Shown here in pieces: positions 1-5,743 of a DNA stretch of 6,092 nucleotides. The stretch is from the NCBI GenBank assembly GCA_030043155.1, contig JASHYE010000113.1, positions 1 to 6,092 of the forward strand. The letters run 5' to 3'. Under the pieces are notes generated by a model, which saw only the letters and a program-made list of their open reading frames with translations, was not told the origin of the DNA and did no database searches. The DNA is from Candidatus Acidiferrales bacterium. GTDB lineage: Bacteria > Acidobacteriota > Terriglobia > Acidoferrales > UBA7541. A program made the translations under genes and the position numbers. Positions within the stretch are counted from its first letter, which is position 1. Each line of letters opens with the position of its first letter.

Positions 1-1
1 T

Positions 2-325
2 AGCGAACCGGAGAAAATTCCATCTCGGTTGGAAGATGAATCCCCCGCGCCGTCATTTGCTCCGGAAGCGTTCGAGCTGTCTTCACCGGCTCGCTCAGAG
101 ACGGATGCTAGCGCGGCGGAAGCGGAGAACGCACAACCAAGCTTCGCCGCCGTTGAAGCTTCTACCAAAGGCGACTCCAAAGCCCCGGTGGACCAGGCAA
201 CGGTAGACGATGTCGTAGCAAAGGTAATCTCCAAACTCGAGCCGCAGCTTCATCAGGCGCTGGCAAACGGCGTGCTGCGCCCCCTCGTGGAAGAACTCCT
301 GAACCAGCAACGCGAAAAGAAGTAA
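2..325 (+). CDS. C-terminal part of an unidentified protein with Ala/Pro/Ser-rich linker and helical tail (5' end outside window)
   Basis: The frame is open from the left edge to TAA at 323-325, giving 107 residues. A TTG at 29 and other internal codons could be read as starts, but none has a convincing Shine-Dalgarno, so this is most simply the end of a longer gene. The first ~65 residues are low-complexity and rich in Ala, Ser, Pro and Glu, as in a disordered linker. The last ~45 residues look helical and amphipathic: VDDVVAKVISKLEPQL, then a second helix including LRPLVEELL, ending in a basic tail (REKK). A tail of this style, placed after an acidic linker, occurs at the end of some receiver-domain proteins of Acidobacteriota and myxobacteria. 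That comparison is from memory and is only a suggestion, because no receiver or other catalytic domain is visible. Coding is likely; the function is unknown. Confidence 0.6.
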   Translation, partial: SEPEKIPSRLEDESPAPSFAPEAFELSSPARSETDASAAEAENAQPSFAAVEASTKGDSKAPVDQATVDDVVAKVISKLEPQLHQALANGVLRPLVEELLNQQREKK

Positions 326-367
326 CCCCGCTCCGCCAAAATCCCATTTCGCCGTTAGTCATGCGAA

Positions 368-396
368 TTGACAGGGTTGTGGCGCGCCCGTAAAAT
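368..396 (+). promoter_or_regulatory. sigma70-type promoter of the tRNA-Phe gene
   Basis: A perfect -35 hexamer TTGACA (368-373) is followed by a 17-nt spacer and the -10 hexamer TAAAAT (391-396), five of six matches to TATAAT. Transcription would begin near 403, leaving a leader of about 11 nt before the mature tRNA 5' end at 414. The spacing and position fit a strong housekeeping promoter dedicated to the tRNA. Confidence 0.8.
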
Positions 397-413
397 CGCA
401 AGGTTGTTCGCGT

Positions 414-488
414 GCCGAGGTAGCTCACCGGTAGAGCGCGGCCCTGAAAAGGCCGGCGTAGGCAGTTCAACTCTGCCCCTCGGCACCA
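414..488 (+). tRNA. tRNA-Phe (anticodon GAA), CCA encoded
   Basis: A full cloverleaf can be drawn. The acceptor stem is GCCGAGG (414-420) paired with CCTCGGC (478-484). The D stem is GCTC/GAGC (423-426/434-437) with a 7-nt loop. The anticodon stem CGGCC/GGCCG (439-443/451-455) encloses the loop CTGAAAA with anticodon GAA at 446-448. A 5-nt variable region is followed by the T stem GGCAG/CTGCC around TTCAACT (466-472). The discriminator base is A485 and CCA (486-488) is genomically encoded. All stems are perfectly paired. It decodes UUC/UUU phenylalanine codons. It has its own strong promoter and appears monocistronic, with no second tRNA following. Confidence 0.97.
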
Positions 489-499
489 CTCCATTGCCT

Positions 500-531
500 G
501 CCGCGAGAGTACTCGTCGATTCGTTCGCGGC
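500..531 (+). repeat. Inverted repeat 12 nt after the tRNA gene
   Basis: GCCGCGA (500-506) pairs exactly with TCGCGGC (525-531) across an 18-nt loop, and the loop itself contains the self-complementary GAGTACTC (507-514). No T-run follows, so it is not a canonical intrinsic terminator. Its place directly behind the tRNA could mean a role in 3' end formation, or it could be chance in GC-rich DNA. Confidence 0.3.
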
Positions 532-771
532 CCAACATCCTCCGTCCGCTCCCCAATGAAATTTTCTCCTGAATCGCAGACGGAATTTGCTGGCGCTCCG
601 TGTTGCAAGTGTGCTATCCATCATCTCGATGTTCGGTAAGCCGCCCTCATCGCATTTGCCGATCTCGTCGCATACGCTGTTTTCTCTGCTGAGTTATACC
701 GCCAGCTACTTCTAACCTGACTTTCAGCCTCACGCGCCTCTTTTACTAAGGGTGTTTTCGATTTGGCATTG
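532..771. other. Non-coding gap between tRNA-Phe and the DHS-like gene
   Basis: No ORF with a plausible start, ribosome site or family resemblance was found here on either strand. The short ORFs that cross this stretch also run through the tRNA or the preceding gene, so they are chance frames. The gene downstream must have its promoter here, but I found no -35/-10 pair with acceptable spacing. TTATAC near 694 and TACTAA at 744-749 are isolated -10-like words without a matching -35. Confidence 0.5.
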
Positions 772-779
772 AAGGAGGG
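772..779 (+). promoter_or_regulatory. Strong Shine-Dalgarno that fixes the start of the DHS-like gene
   Basis: AAGGAGGG is close to the perfect anti-16S complement and lies 7 nt before ATG 787. This selects ATG 787 over the upstream in-frame TTG at 763, which would lie before the ribosome site. Confidence 0.85.
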
Positions 780-786
780 TCAAGCC

Positions 787-1770
787 ATGAGTTCGCATTC
801 CGGTCCGGTCAGCGCGTTTATGAAGCATCATTACCGGCATTTCAACGCGGCGGTGATTATCGAAGCGAGCGAGAGCTACAAGCAATTGCTGGCAGGCAAC
901 GGGAAAATGTTCGTGACCCTTGCTGGAGCGATGAGCACGGCAGAATTGGGATTGTCGCTTGCAGAGATGATTCGCAAGGATAAGGTTCACGGCATCTGTT
1001 GCACGGGAGCAAATCTGGAGGAGGATATTTACAATCTAGTTGCGCATGATCACTACAAGCGTGTTCCGCATTACCGGCAGCTCACTCCACAGCAGGAAGT
1101 CGACCTTCTGGACCACCATTTGAATCGCGTCACCGACACCTGCATTCCTGAAGAAGAGGCGATGCGGCGGATCGAACGCGTGGTGATGGAAGAGTGGCAT
1201 GCTGCGGACAAGGCGCAAGAGCGATTCTTTCCGCACGAGTTTCTCTTCAAGATTTTGCGCGAAGGAAAGCTGAAGCAATTTTACGAGATCGACCCGAAAG
1301 ATAGCTGGATGCTGGCCGCGGCAGAAAAGCACCTGCCCATGTTCGTTCCCGGCTGGGAAGATTCCACGCTGGGCAACATGTATGCGGCGCAGGTGATTAG
1401 CGGCAAAGTGAAAATCGCCACCACCATGCGTGGCGGCGTCGAATACATGATTGAGCTAGCGCGCTGGTACACGGAAACGACAAAGCAAAATCCGCTTGGA
1501 TTTTTTCAGATCGGCGGCGGCATCGCGGGAGACTTTCCGATTTGCGTCGTTCCCATGCTGCATCAGGACCTTCGGCGCGAGAATGTGCCGCTATGGGCTT
1601 ATTTCTGCCAGATCAGCGACTCGACAACGAGCTATGGTTCTTACTCCGGTGCGGTGCCGAATGAAAAAATTACGTGGGGAAAGCTCGGCCCGGACACCCC
1701 GCGATTTATCATCGAGTCCGACGCGACGATCGTTGCGCCGCTGATGTTTGCGTATGTGCTCGATTGGTGA
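787..1770 (+). CDS. Deoxyhypusine-synthase-like protein (bacterial DHS family)
   Basis: The product is 327 residues, slightly shorter than human deoxyhypusine synthase (369). DHS family landmarks appear in order: CCTGANLEED (71-80), corresponding to the NAD-binding TxGGxEED-type segment; VPGWEDSTLGNM (187-198); IGGGIAGDFPI (242-252); GSYSGAVPNE (284-293); and WGK (297-299). Lys299 aligns with the human catalytic Lys329, which forms the imine with the aminobutyl group from spermidine. In eukaryotes and archaea DHS modifies eIF5A. Bacteria have EF-P instead, so this enzyme must act on something else, and polyamine aminobutyl transfer (for example homospermidine formation) is a reasonable guess. 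Human His288 and Asp316, both spermidine contacts, are replaced here by residues of the GDF segment and by Tyr286. The protein has no signal peptide and should be cytosolic. Its 3' end overlaps or abuts hldD, so the two genes are probably co-transcribed. The family call is firm; the reaction is not known. Confidence 0.92.
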   Translation: MSSHSGPVSAFMKHHYRHFNAAVIIEASESYKQLLAGNGKMFVTLAGAMSTAELGLSLAEMIRKDKVHGICCTGANLEEDIYNLVAHDHYKRVPHYRQLTPQQEVDLLDHHLNRVTDTCIPEEEAMRRIERVVMEEWHAADKAQERFFPHEFLFKILREGKLKQFYEIDPKDSWMLAAAEKHLPMFVPGWEDSTLGNMYAAQVISGKVKIATTMRGGVEYMIELARWYTETTKQNPLGFFQIGGGIAGDFPICVVPMLHQDLRRENVPLWAYFCQISDSTTSYGSYSGAVPNEKITWGKLGPDTPRFIIESDATIVAPLMFAYVLDW

Positions 1771-2785
1771 AAAGTTGAATATTTGGAAATCAAGCCGGGT
1801 CCTCGTTACTGGCGGCGCGGGATTCATTGGAAGTGCCCTCATTTGGGGTTTAAACCAGCGAGGCTGCATTGATATCGTGGTTGCAGACTTCCCGCCAAGT
1901 GAAGCGAAACGCCGCAATCTTTCGCCGCTGCGCTTTAGTCGCTACGCCGATCCATGGGAACTGCTCGCGCAGCTTCGATCCAATGGGCAGAAAATGTTCG
2001 ATTTCGTGCTGCACATGGGAGCTTGCTCATCCACGCTGGAAAGAGACGAAGAATATCTCCGCAGAAATAATTACGAATATACGCGCGATCTTGCGGATTG
2101 GGCACTGAAGTCGAACGTGCGGTTTGTGTACGCTTCCTCGGCAGCGACTTACGGCGACGGCAGTGCGGGCATGGACGACACCGACCCGCGCAATCTTGAA
2201 CCCCTCCAGCCGCTAAACCCATACGGCCAATCCAAACACCAAATGGATATTTACGCTTGGCGTCAAGGCTGGCTGGATCACATTGTTGGTTTGAAGTACT
2301 TCAATGTGTTTGGACCTAACGAAGGACACAAGGGCGAGATGCGAAGCGTGGTTCACAAGAGCTTTGGGCAGATCACGGAAAACAGTGTGATTCGTCTCTT
2401 CAAGAGCTATCGGCCAGAATATGCCGATGGGGAACAAAAGCGCGATTTTTTGTATGTGAAGGACGCGATTGACATGACGCTTTTTCTGGCTGAAAACCAG
2501 CGTGCGAATGGAATTTTCAATATAGGCTCTGGGATTGCGCATAGCTGGAATGAACTGGCATCGGCTGTGTTTGCGGCACTGGGGCGAGAGCCGCGGATCG
2601 AGTACATCGAAATGCCGGAAACCATCCGCACGAGATATCAATATTTCACACAAGCGGAAATCGGGAAATTGCGCTCGGCGGGTTATCGTTGTGAAATCAC
2701 TCCTTTAGCTGAATCCGTTCGCGACTATGTTGTTAACTACCTTGCGCCTGACCGTTCGTTAGGCGAGACTTCATCGGGAAACTAG
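1754..2785 (+). CDS. hldD: ADP-L-glycero-D-manno-heptose 6-epimerase
   Basis: This is a short-chain dehydrogenase-fold enzyme. It converts ADP-D-glycero-beta-D-manno-heptose to ADP-L-glycero-beta-D-manno-heptose, the donor for the LPS inner core, using tightly bound NADP. From ATG 1754 it is 343 residues; E. coli HldD has 310. The nucleotide-binding TGGAGFIGS sits at 19-27, followed by GACSST as in E. coli HldD. The catalytic set is complete: Ser129 in SSAATYG (E. coli Ser116), Tyr157 and Lys161 in PYGQSK (E. coli Tyr140/Lys144), and Lys193 in EGHKG (E. coli Lys178). RDFLYVKD and RYQYFTQA are further family-specific stretches. The start is uncertain. ATG 1754 overlaps the upstream gene by 17 nt and has no clear ribosome site. 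TTG 1775, just after the upstream stop with GGTGA close before it, would give a protein seven residues shorter. TTG 1748 is also possible. No other heptose genes are visible nearby. Confidence 0.93.
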   Translation: MCSIGEKLNIWKSSRVLVTGGAGFIGSALIWGLNQRGCIDIVVADFPPSEAKRRNLSPLRFSRYADPWELLAQLRSNGQKMFDFVLHMGACSSTLERDEEYLRRNNYEYTRDLADWALKSNVRFVYASSAATYGDGSAGMDDTDPRNLEPLQPLNPYGQSKHQMDIYAWRQGWLDHIVGLKYFNVFGPNEGHKGEMRSVVHKSFGQITENSVIRLFKSYRPEYADGEQKRDFLYVKDAIDMTLFLAENQRANGIFNIGSGIAHSWNELASAVFAALGREPRIEYIEMPETIRTRYQYFTQAEIGKLRSAGYRCEITPLAESVRDYVVNYLAPDRSLGETSSGN

Positions 2786-2791
2786 AGGAGG
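2784..2791 (+). promoter_or_regulatory. Shine-Dalgarno of the short secreted ORF, overlapping the hldD stop
   Basis: AGAGGAGG lies 7 nt before ATG 2799 and shares two bases with the hldD TAG (2783-2785). This is a strong site, indicating that the ORF behind it was, or still is, translated as the third member of the DHS-like/hldD transcript. Confidence 0.75.
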
Positions 2792-2798
2792 CTGCAAA

Positions 2799-3028
2799 AT
2801 GCCTATCCGATGCCTATTTTCGACGGTCGTAGCTTTGTTTGTCCTGAGTGCCGGTACTTTGGCGCAAACGAGAAATCCTGCCAGCAGCTTGGCTTCTGCG
2901 AATCCACTCGAACAGGTTGCCTATATTCACGGCATGCCCGGCCCGTTCGCCGTGGCCGGTTATCGCATCGGGGAACGCGCCCTGAGATATTCTCGTTTAT
3001 TGTGACTCGGACAGCTCAGACCAATTAA
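2799..3028 (+). pseudogene. Remnant of an exported FmdE-family (formylmethanofuran dehydrogenase subunit E-like) protein
   Basis: Read as it stands, the ORF from ATG 2799 ends at TGA 3003-3005 and gives 68 residues. It begins with a textbook signal peptide: MPIR, a hydrophobic core (LFSTVVALFVLSAG), then TLAQ, with cleavage near residue 22-23. After a short linker comes PLEQVAYIHGMPGPFAVAGYRIGERAL, which in pieces resembles the N-terminal FmdE motif (HGHxxPxxxxGYRxGxxAL). A true FmdE domain continues for about 100 residues more, but here the frame stops at once. In the next frame, after ALR, the DNA reads EIFSFIVTRTAQTN and then TAA (3026-3028). This resembles the following FmdE segment (SFxxxVxHxxPxxV), so a frameshift near 2980-2990 followed by loss of the rest is likely. 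The excellent ribosome site suggests recent decay. A functional 68-residue secreted peptide cannot be excluded. The family assignment rests on motif recall only. Confidence 0.5.
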
Positions 3029-3127
3029 ATTATAGATGTCTCTTCCTCATGGCCATTCAAAAAATACGCCCTCTTTTGCAGAATTCTCCGCGCAAAAGTG
3101 TGTGTATACTTCGCGGCGGAGAAAAGC

Positions 3128-4426
3128 ATGAACAAAGCATGTTCCCTCAGAATGGTTTTCCGCGTCGCGATCCTTGTGTGTTGGTGCGCTCTTGCGTCCG
3201 GAACCGTAAAGGCACAGCAGCGGGCAGAGGGCCACGAGCATTGGGTGGGAACTTGGGCGGCGTCGCCGCAAATGCCTCCTGAAAACGAGCCGAGCGCAAA
3301 CTCCACGGATGCGGGATTTGATAACCAAACGGTGAGAATGATTGTGCGCGTAAGCATCGGCGGCGATGAACTGCGCGTGCGACTCTCGAATGCGTTTGGC
3401 AGCACCCCGTTGAAGCTCGGCGGTGCGCACGTAGCTCTTGCAGGTTCTGGCGCCGCGATTGTGCCGGGAACAGATCGCGCGCTTACGTTCAGCGGGCACG
3501 AGTCGTTCACGATTCCGCCGGGCGCGCTGGCGCTGAGCGATCCGGTGCGGCTGCACGTGCCGGCACTGGCAAGCGTCACTTTGAGCGTCTTCGTTCCTGA
3601 AGCGACCGGGCCGGCAACGTGGCACGCTCTCGGGCGCGAGACCACGTATATTTCGGGGCCGGGCGACATGTGCGCGAGCGCGGACTTCCCCGACGCAAAG
3701 ACCACGACTTCGTGGTATTGGCTTTCAGGCGTGGATGTGCTCACGAGTGACCGCGCCGCCGCGATTGTCACGCTGGGCGATTCGATCACCGATGGCGCAG
3801 CTGCGACAATGAACGCGAATCACCGCTGGCCCGACGTGCTGGCTGAGCAGCTTGCCGCAAGAAGCGATGCCGCGGCGGCTCCGCTGGCGGTCTTGAACGA
3901 AGGCATCTCCGGCAACCGGCTGCTGCACGATGTTGACGGCCCCAGCGCGCTCGCGCGTTTCGATCGAGACGTTCTTTCGCAGGATGGCGTGCGCTATCTT
4001 ATCGTGCTCGAAGGGATCAACGACATTGGCTGGCCGCACATGAAAGGAGGCCAATACGCGGCTGACGCAGTAAGCGCAGACGACATGATTGCGGCGCTGC
4101 GGCAGATCACAGAACGAGCGCACGCCCACGGCATTCGCGTTTTCGGCGGCACGCTCACGCCATTTGGCGGCGCATTTTATCAGACGCCCGACGGCGAAGC
4201 CGAACGCGAGGCTGTCAACAATTGGATTCGCACAAGCGGCGCATTCGATGGAGTCATCGACTTTGATAAAGTAACGCGCGATCCGAAGCAGCCCGAGAGC
4301 TTTCTGCCGCCATACGATTCCGGAGACCATCTGCATCCAGGCGATGCGGGATACGATGCGATGGGTCGCGCCGCCGCGAAAATCTTCGAAGCAGAACCTT
4401 CTGCGAAGACACCCCGACGACGATAG
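3128..4426 (+). CDS. Secreted SGNH/GDSL-family hydrolase (XynE-like esterase)
   Basis: The product is 432 residues. ATG 3128 is chosen because GGAG (3118-3121) precedes it by 6 nt and it yields a proper signal peptide: a basic start, a hydrophobic core near residues 13-24, and a V-K-A cleavage site at 27-29. A GTG at 3098 would add a non-signal-like extension. The mature protein opens with WVGTWAASP (39-47), a hallmark of the XynE-like branch of SGNH hydrolases, followed by a beta-rich N-terminal region of ~165 residues. The catalytic blocks are all present: GDSITDG with nucleophile Ser219; the block II glycine region GISGNRLL (259-266); block III GIND with Asn298; and block V DHLH with Asp400 and His403. 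It should act in the periplasm or outside the cell on an acyl ester, plausibly deacetylating a polysaccharide, though the substrate cannot be read from the sequence. It ends in a basic tail (TPRRR). Gaps of ~100 nt on either side suggest an independent gene. Confidence 0.93.
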   Translation: MNKACSLRMVFRVAILVCWCALASGTVKAQQRAEGHEHWVGTWAASPQMPPENEPSANSTDAGFDNQTVRMIVRVSIGGDELRVRLSNAFGSTPLKLGGAHVALAGSGAAIVPGTDRALTFSGHESFTIPPGALALSDPVRLHVPALASVTLSVFVPEATGPATWHALGRETTYISGPGDMCASADFPDAKTTTSWYWLSGVDVLTSDRAAAIVTLGDSITDGAAATMNANHRWPDVLAEQLAARSDAAAAPLAVLNEGISGNRLLHDVDGPSALARFDRDVLSQDGVRYLIVLEGINDIGWPHMKGGQYAADAVSADDMIAALRQITERAHAHGIRVFGGTLTPFGGAFYQTPDGEAEREAVNNWIRTSGAFDGVIDFDKVTRDPKQPESFLPPYDSGDHLHPGDAGYDAMGRAAAKIFEAEPSAKTPRRR

Positions 4427-4513
4427 CTCCCCTTCCGCGCGGTGAAAATTCGCCGAGTGCGAAGGCGCAAAAGACGAGACTCGCGCACTAGTCCCCGCAG
4501 GCGTAGAATCCGC

Positions 4514-4520
4514 AAAGAGG
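4514..4520 (+). promoter_or_regulatory. Shine-Dalgarno of the zinc-finger gene
   Basis: AAAGAGG lies 8 nt before ATG 4529. It supports starting there rather than at the in-frame ATG 4442, which would add a 29-residue Arg-rich extension (RRVRRRKRR) that is translated intergenic DNA rather than part of the zinc-finger family. Confidence 0.65.
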
Positions 4521-4528
4521 TTCCTGCC

Positions 4529-4789
4529 ATGGCACAAACGTGCAAGCACGTCAGCGAGATCCGCAAAGTCACGCCCAGCGGCAAGGGTTGCAAGGAATGT
4601 CTCGAAATGGGCGACACGTGGGTGCATCTGCGACTGTGCCTCATTTGCGGACACGTCGGCTGCTGCGATTCCTCGAAAAACAAGCATGCCACCAAGCATT
4701 TTCACGCGACGAAGCACCCAATTATCCGTTCGTTTGAGCCCGGCGAGGATTGGCGCTGGTGCTACGTTGACGAAATGATGCTTGAATAG
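4529..4789 (+). CDS. UBP-type zinc-finger protein (small, stand-alone)
   Basis: The 86-residue protein is essentially one ZnF-UBP domain. Likely zinc ligands are Cys5 and His7 (CKH), Cys21/Cys24 (CKEC), Cys37/Cys40 (CLIC), Cys45, and histidines among His53, His57, His59 and His63 (HATKHFHATKHP). WCY at 77-79 near the C-terminus matches the WCY of eukaryotic domains such as HDAC6 and USP5, which bind the free C-terminus of ubiquitin. Where HDAC6 has CGRY, with the arginine contacting ubiquitin, this protein has CCDS, so canonical ubiquitin binding is not expected. Bacteria of this kind generally lack ubiquitin, and the ligand is unknown. There is no signal peptide or membrane segment, so the protein should be cytosolic. 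It is followed after 6 nt by the DUF5996 gene in the same frame, probably one operon. The family call is strong; the function is unknown. Confidence 0.9.
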   Translation: MAQTCKHVSEIRKVTPSGKGCKECLEMGDTWVHLRLCLICGHVGCCDSSKNKHATKHFHATKHPIIRSFEPGEDWRWCYVDEMMLE

Positions 4790-4795
4790 ACAGCG

Positions 4796-5743
4796 ATGAA
4801 CGCAGACAAAAAAGTCACTGACCCGAATGCGTGGCCGGCGCTTTCGCTGAAAGAATGGGAGCCGACGCGCGCAACTCTGCACATGTGGACGCAGATCGTC
4901 GGCAAAGTGAAGCTCGCCCTGTGCCCGAACGAAAACCATTGGTGGAACGTCACGCTACACGTGAACAGCCGGGGCCTAACGACACTGCCGATTCCTTGCG
5001 GCGACCGTGTCTTCGAAATGCAATTCGACTTTCTGAAGCACGTCCTTGAAATACAGTGCTGCGATGGACAGCAGCGTGAAATCGTGCTGGCCCCGCGCTC
5101 GGTGGCCGATTTTTACCGGGAATTTTCAGACGCGCTGGCGTCTCTAGGCATTCAGGTGAAAATTTGGCCCATGCCGGTGGAGATCCCCAATCCAATTCGA
5201 TTCAACGAAGACCGTGTACACGCCTCGTACGACCCTCAACACGCCGAGCGATTTTGGAGAGTCCTGCTTTCGGCGGAATCCGTGCTAGAGGAATTCCGTG
5301 CGCGATTCTTGGGCAAATCGAGTCCTGTGCATTTTTTCTGGGGCAGCTTCGATCTCGCCGCAACGCGGTTTTCCGGCCGCCGCGCGCCGGAGCGTCCGGG
5401 AGCCGACCGAATCACGCGCGAAGCCTACTCCCACGAAGTAATTAGTGTCGGATTCTGGCCAGGAACCGAAGGCGCAAGCGATGCCGCATTTTACGCATAT
5501 GCCGCGCCTGAGCCTCAGGGATTCGCGCAGACCACTGTACGTCCAGCGGCGGCATTCTACGAAAAGGCCCTCGGAGAATTCTTGCTGCGCTACGAAGACG
5601 TGCGCCGCAGCGATTCGCCTGCGCAAGCCCTGATGGATTTCGCGCAGAGTACATACGAAGCCGGCGCGACGCTCGGGAATTGGGATCGCGCGACGCTGGA
5701 GCGTGCAGGCAACGAAGGCGGCAGCAAAGAAGCGAGCGCATGA
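4796..5743 (+). CDS. DUF5996 family protein
   Basis: The product is 315 residues from ATG 4796, six nt after the zinc-finger stop. Only a weak ribosome site is visible, consistent with translational coupling. Stretches I associate with DUF5996 are present in order: WPALSLKEWEPTRATLHMW (13-31), NHWWNVTLHV (47-56), RSVADFYRE (101-109), IWPMPVEIP (123-131), RVHASYD (140-146), HFFWGSFDLAATRFSGR (179-195), EAYSHEV (209-215), GFWPG (219-223), AFYAYAAPEP (231-240) and LGEFLLRYEDVR (259-270). The protein is notably rich in Trp, Phe, Tyr and His in these blocks, which suggests a conserved pocket, possibly an enzyme active site or metal site. No characterised activity is known to me. There is no signal peptide, and the C-terminal ~15 residues are low-complexity. 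Its stop overlaps the next start in ATGA, indicating co-translation with the flavoprotein gene. Confidence 0.88.
   Translation: MNADKKVTDPNAWPALSLKEWEPTRATLHMWTQIVGKVKLALCPNENHWWNVTLHVNSRGLTTLPIPCGDRVFEMQFDFLKHVLEIQCCDGQQREIVLAPRSVADFYREFSDALASLGIQVKIWPMPVEIPNPIRFNEDRVHASYDPQHAERFWRVLLSAESVLEEFRARFLGKSSPVHFFWGSFDLAATRFSGRRAPERPGADRITREAYSHEVISVGFWPGTEGASDAAFYAYAAPEPQGFAQTTVRPAAAFYEKALGEFLLRYEDVRRSDSPAQALMDFAQSTYEAGATLGNWDRATLERAGNEGGSKEASA

Noticed and set aside
414..488. tRNA-Phe as an integration (att) site for a mobile element
   Set aside because: No direct repeat of the tRNA 3' end was found elsewhere in the window, and no integrase or phage-type gene is present.
162..624. Several ORFs on both strands passing through the tRNA-Phe gene
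   Set aside because: They translate tRNA sequence and have no ribosome sites; they are chance frames.
3008..3110. Possible promoters for the SGNH hydrolase: CGGACA/TATAGA (3008-3013, 3031-3036, 17-nt spacer) and TATACT at 3105-3110
   Set aside because: The first matches only four of six bases in each box. The second has no -35 at usable spacing and would start transcription almost on the ribosome site. Neither is strong enough to list.
3025..3789. A 254-codon minus-strand open frame opposite the 5' half of the SGNH hydrolase gene
   Set aside because: It shadows a gene with a complete catalytic motif set and shows no domain, signal or ribosome site of its own.
4449..4489. Small hairpins between the SGNH hydrolase and zinc-finger genes (TTCGC/GCGAA at 4449-4463; AGTGCG/CGCACT at 4456-4461 and 4484-4489)
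   Set aside because: The stems are short, mutually overlapping and not followed by a T-run, so there is no support for a terminator.
4504..4509. TAGAAT as a -10 box for the zinc-finger operon
   Set aside because: No -35 lies 16-18 nt upstream, and transcription would start inside the ribosome-binding site.
3725..4939. A 404-codon open frame on the minus strand opposite the SGNH hydrolase, zinc finger and DUF5996 start
   Set aside because: It runs antisense across three well-supported genes and an intergenic gap, has no recognisable family, and has Arg/Ala/Cys/His-rich composition typical of frames opposite GC-rich coding DNA.
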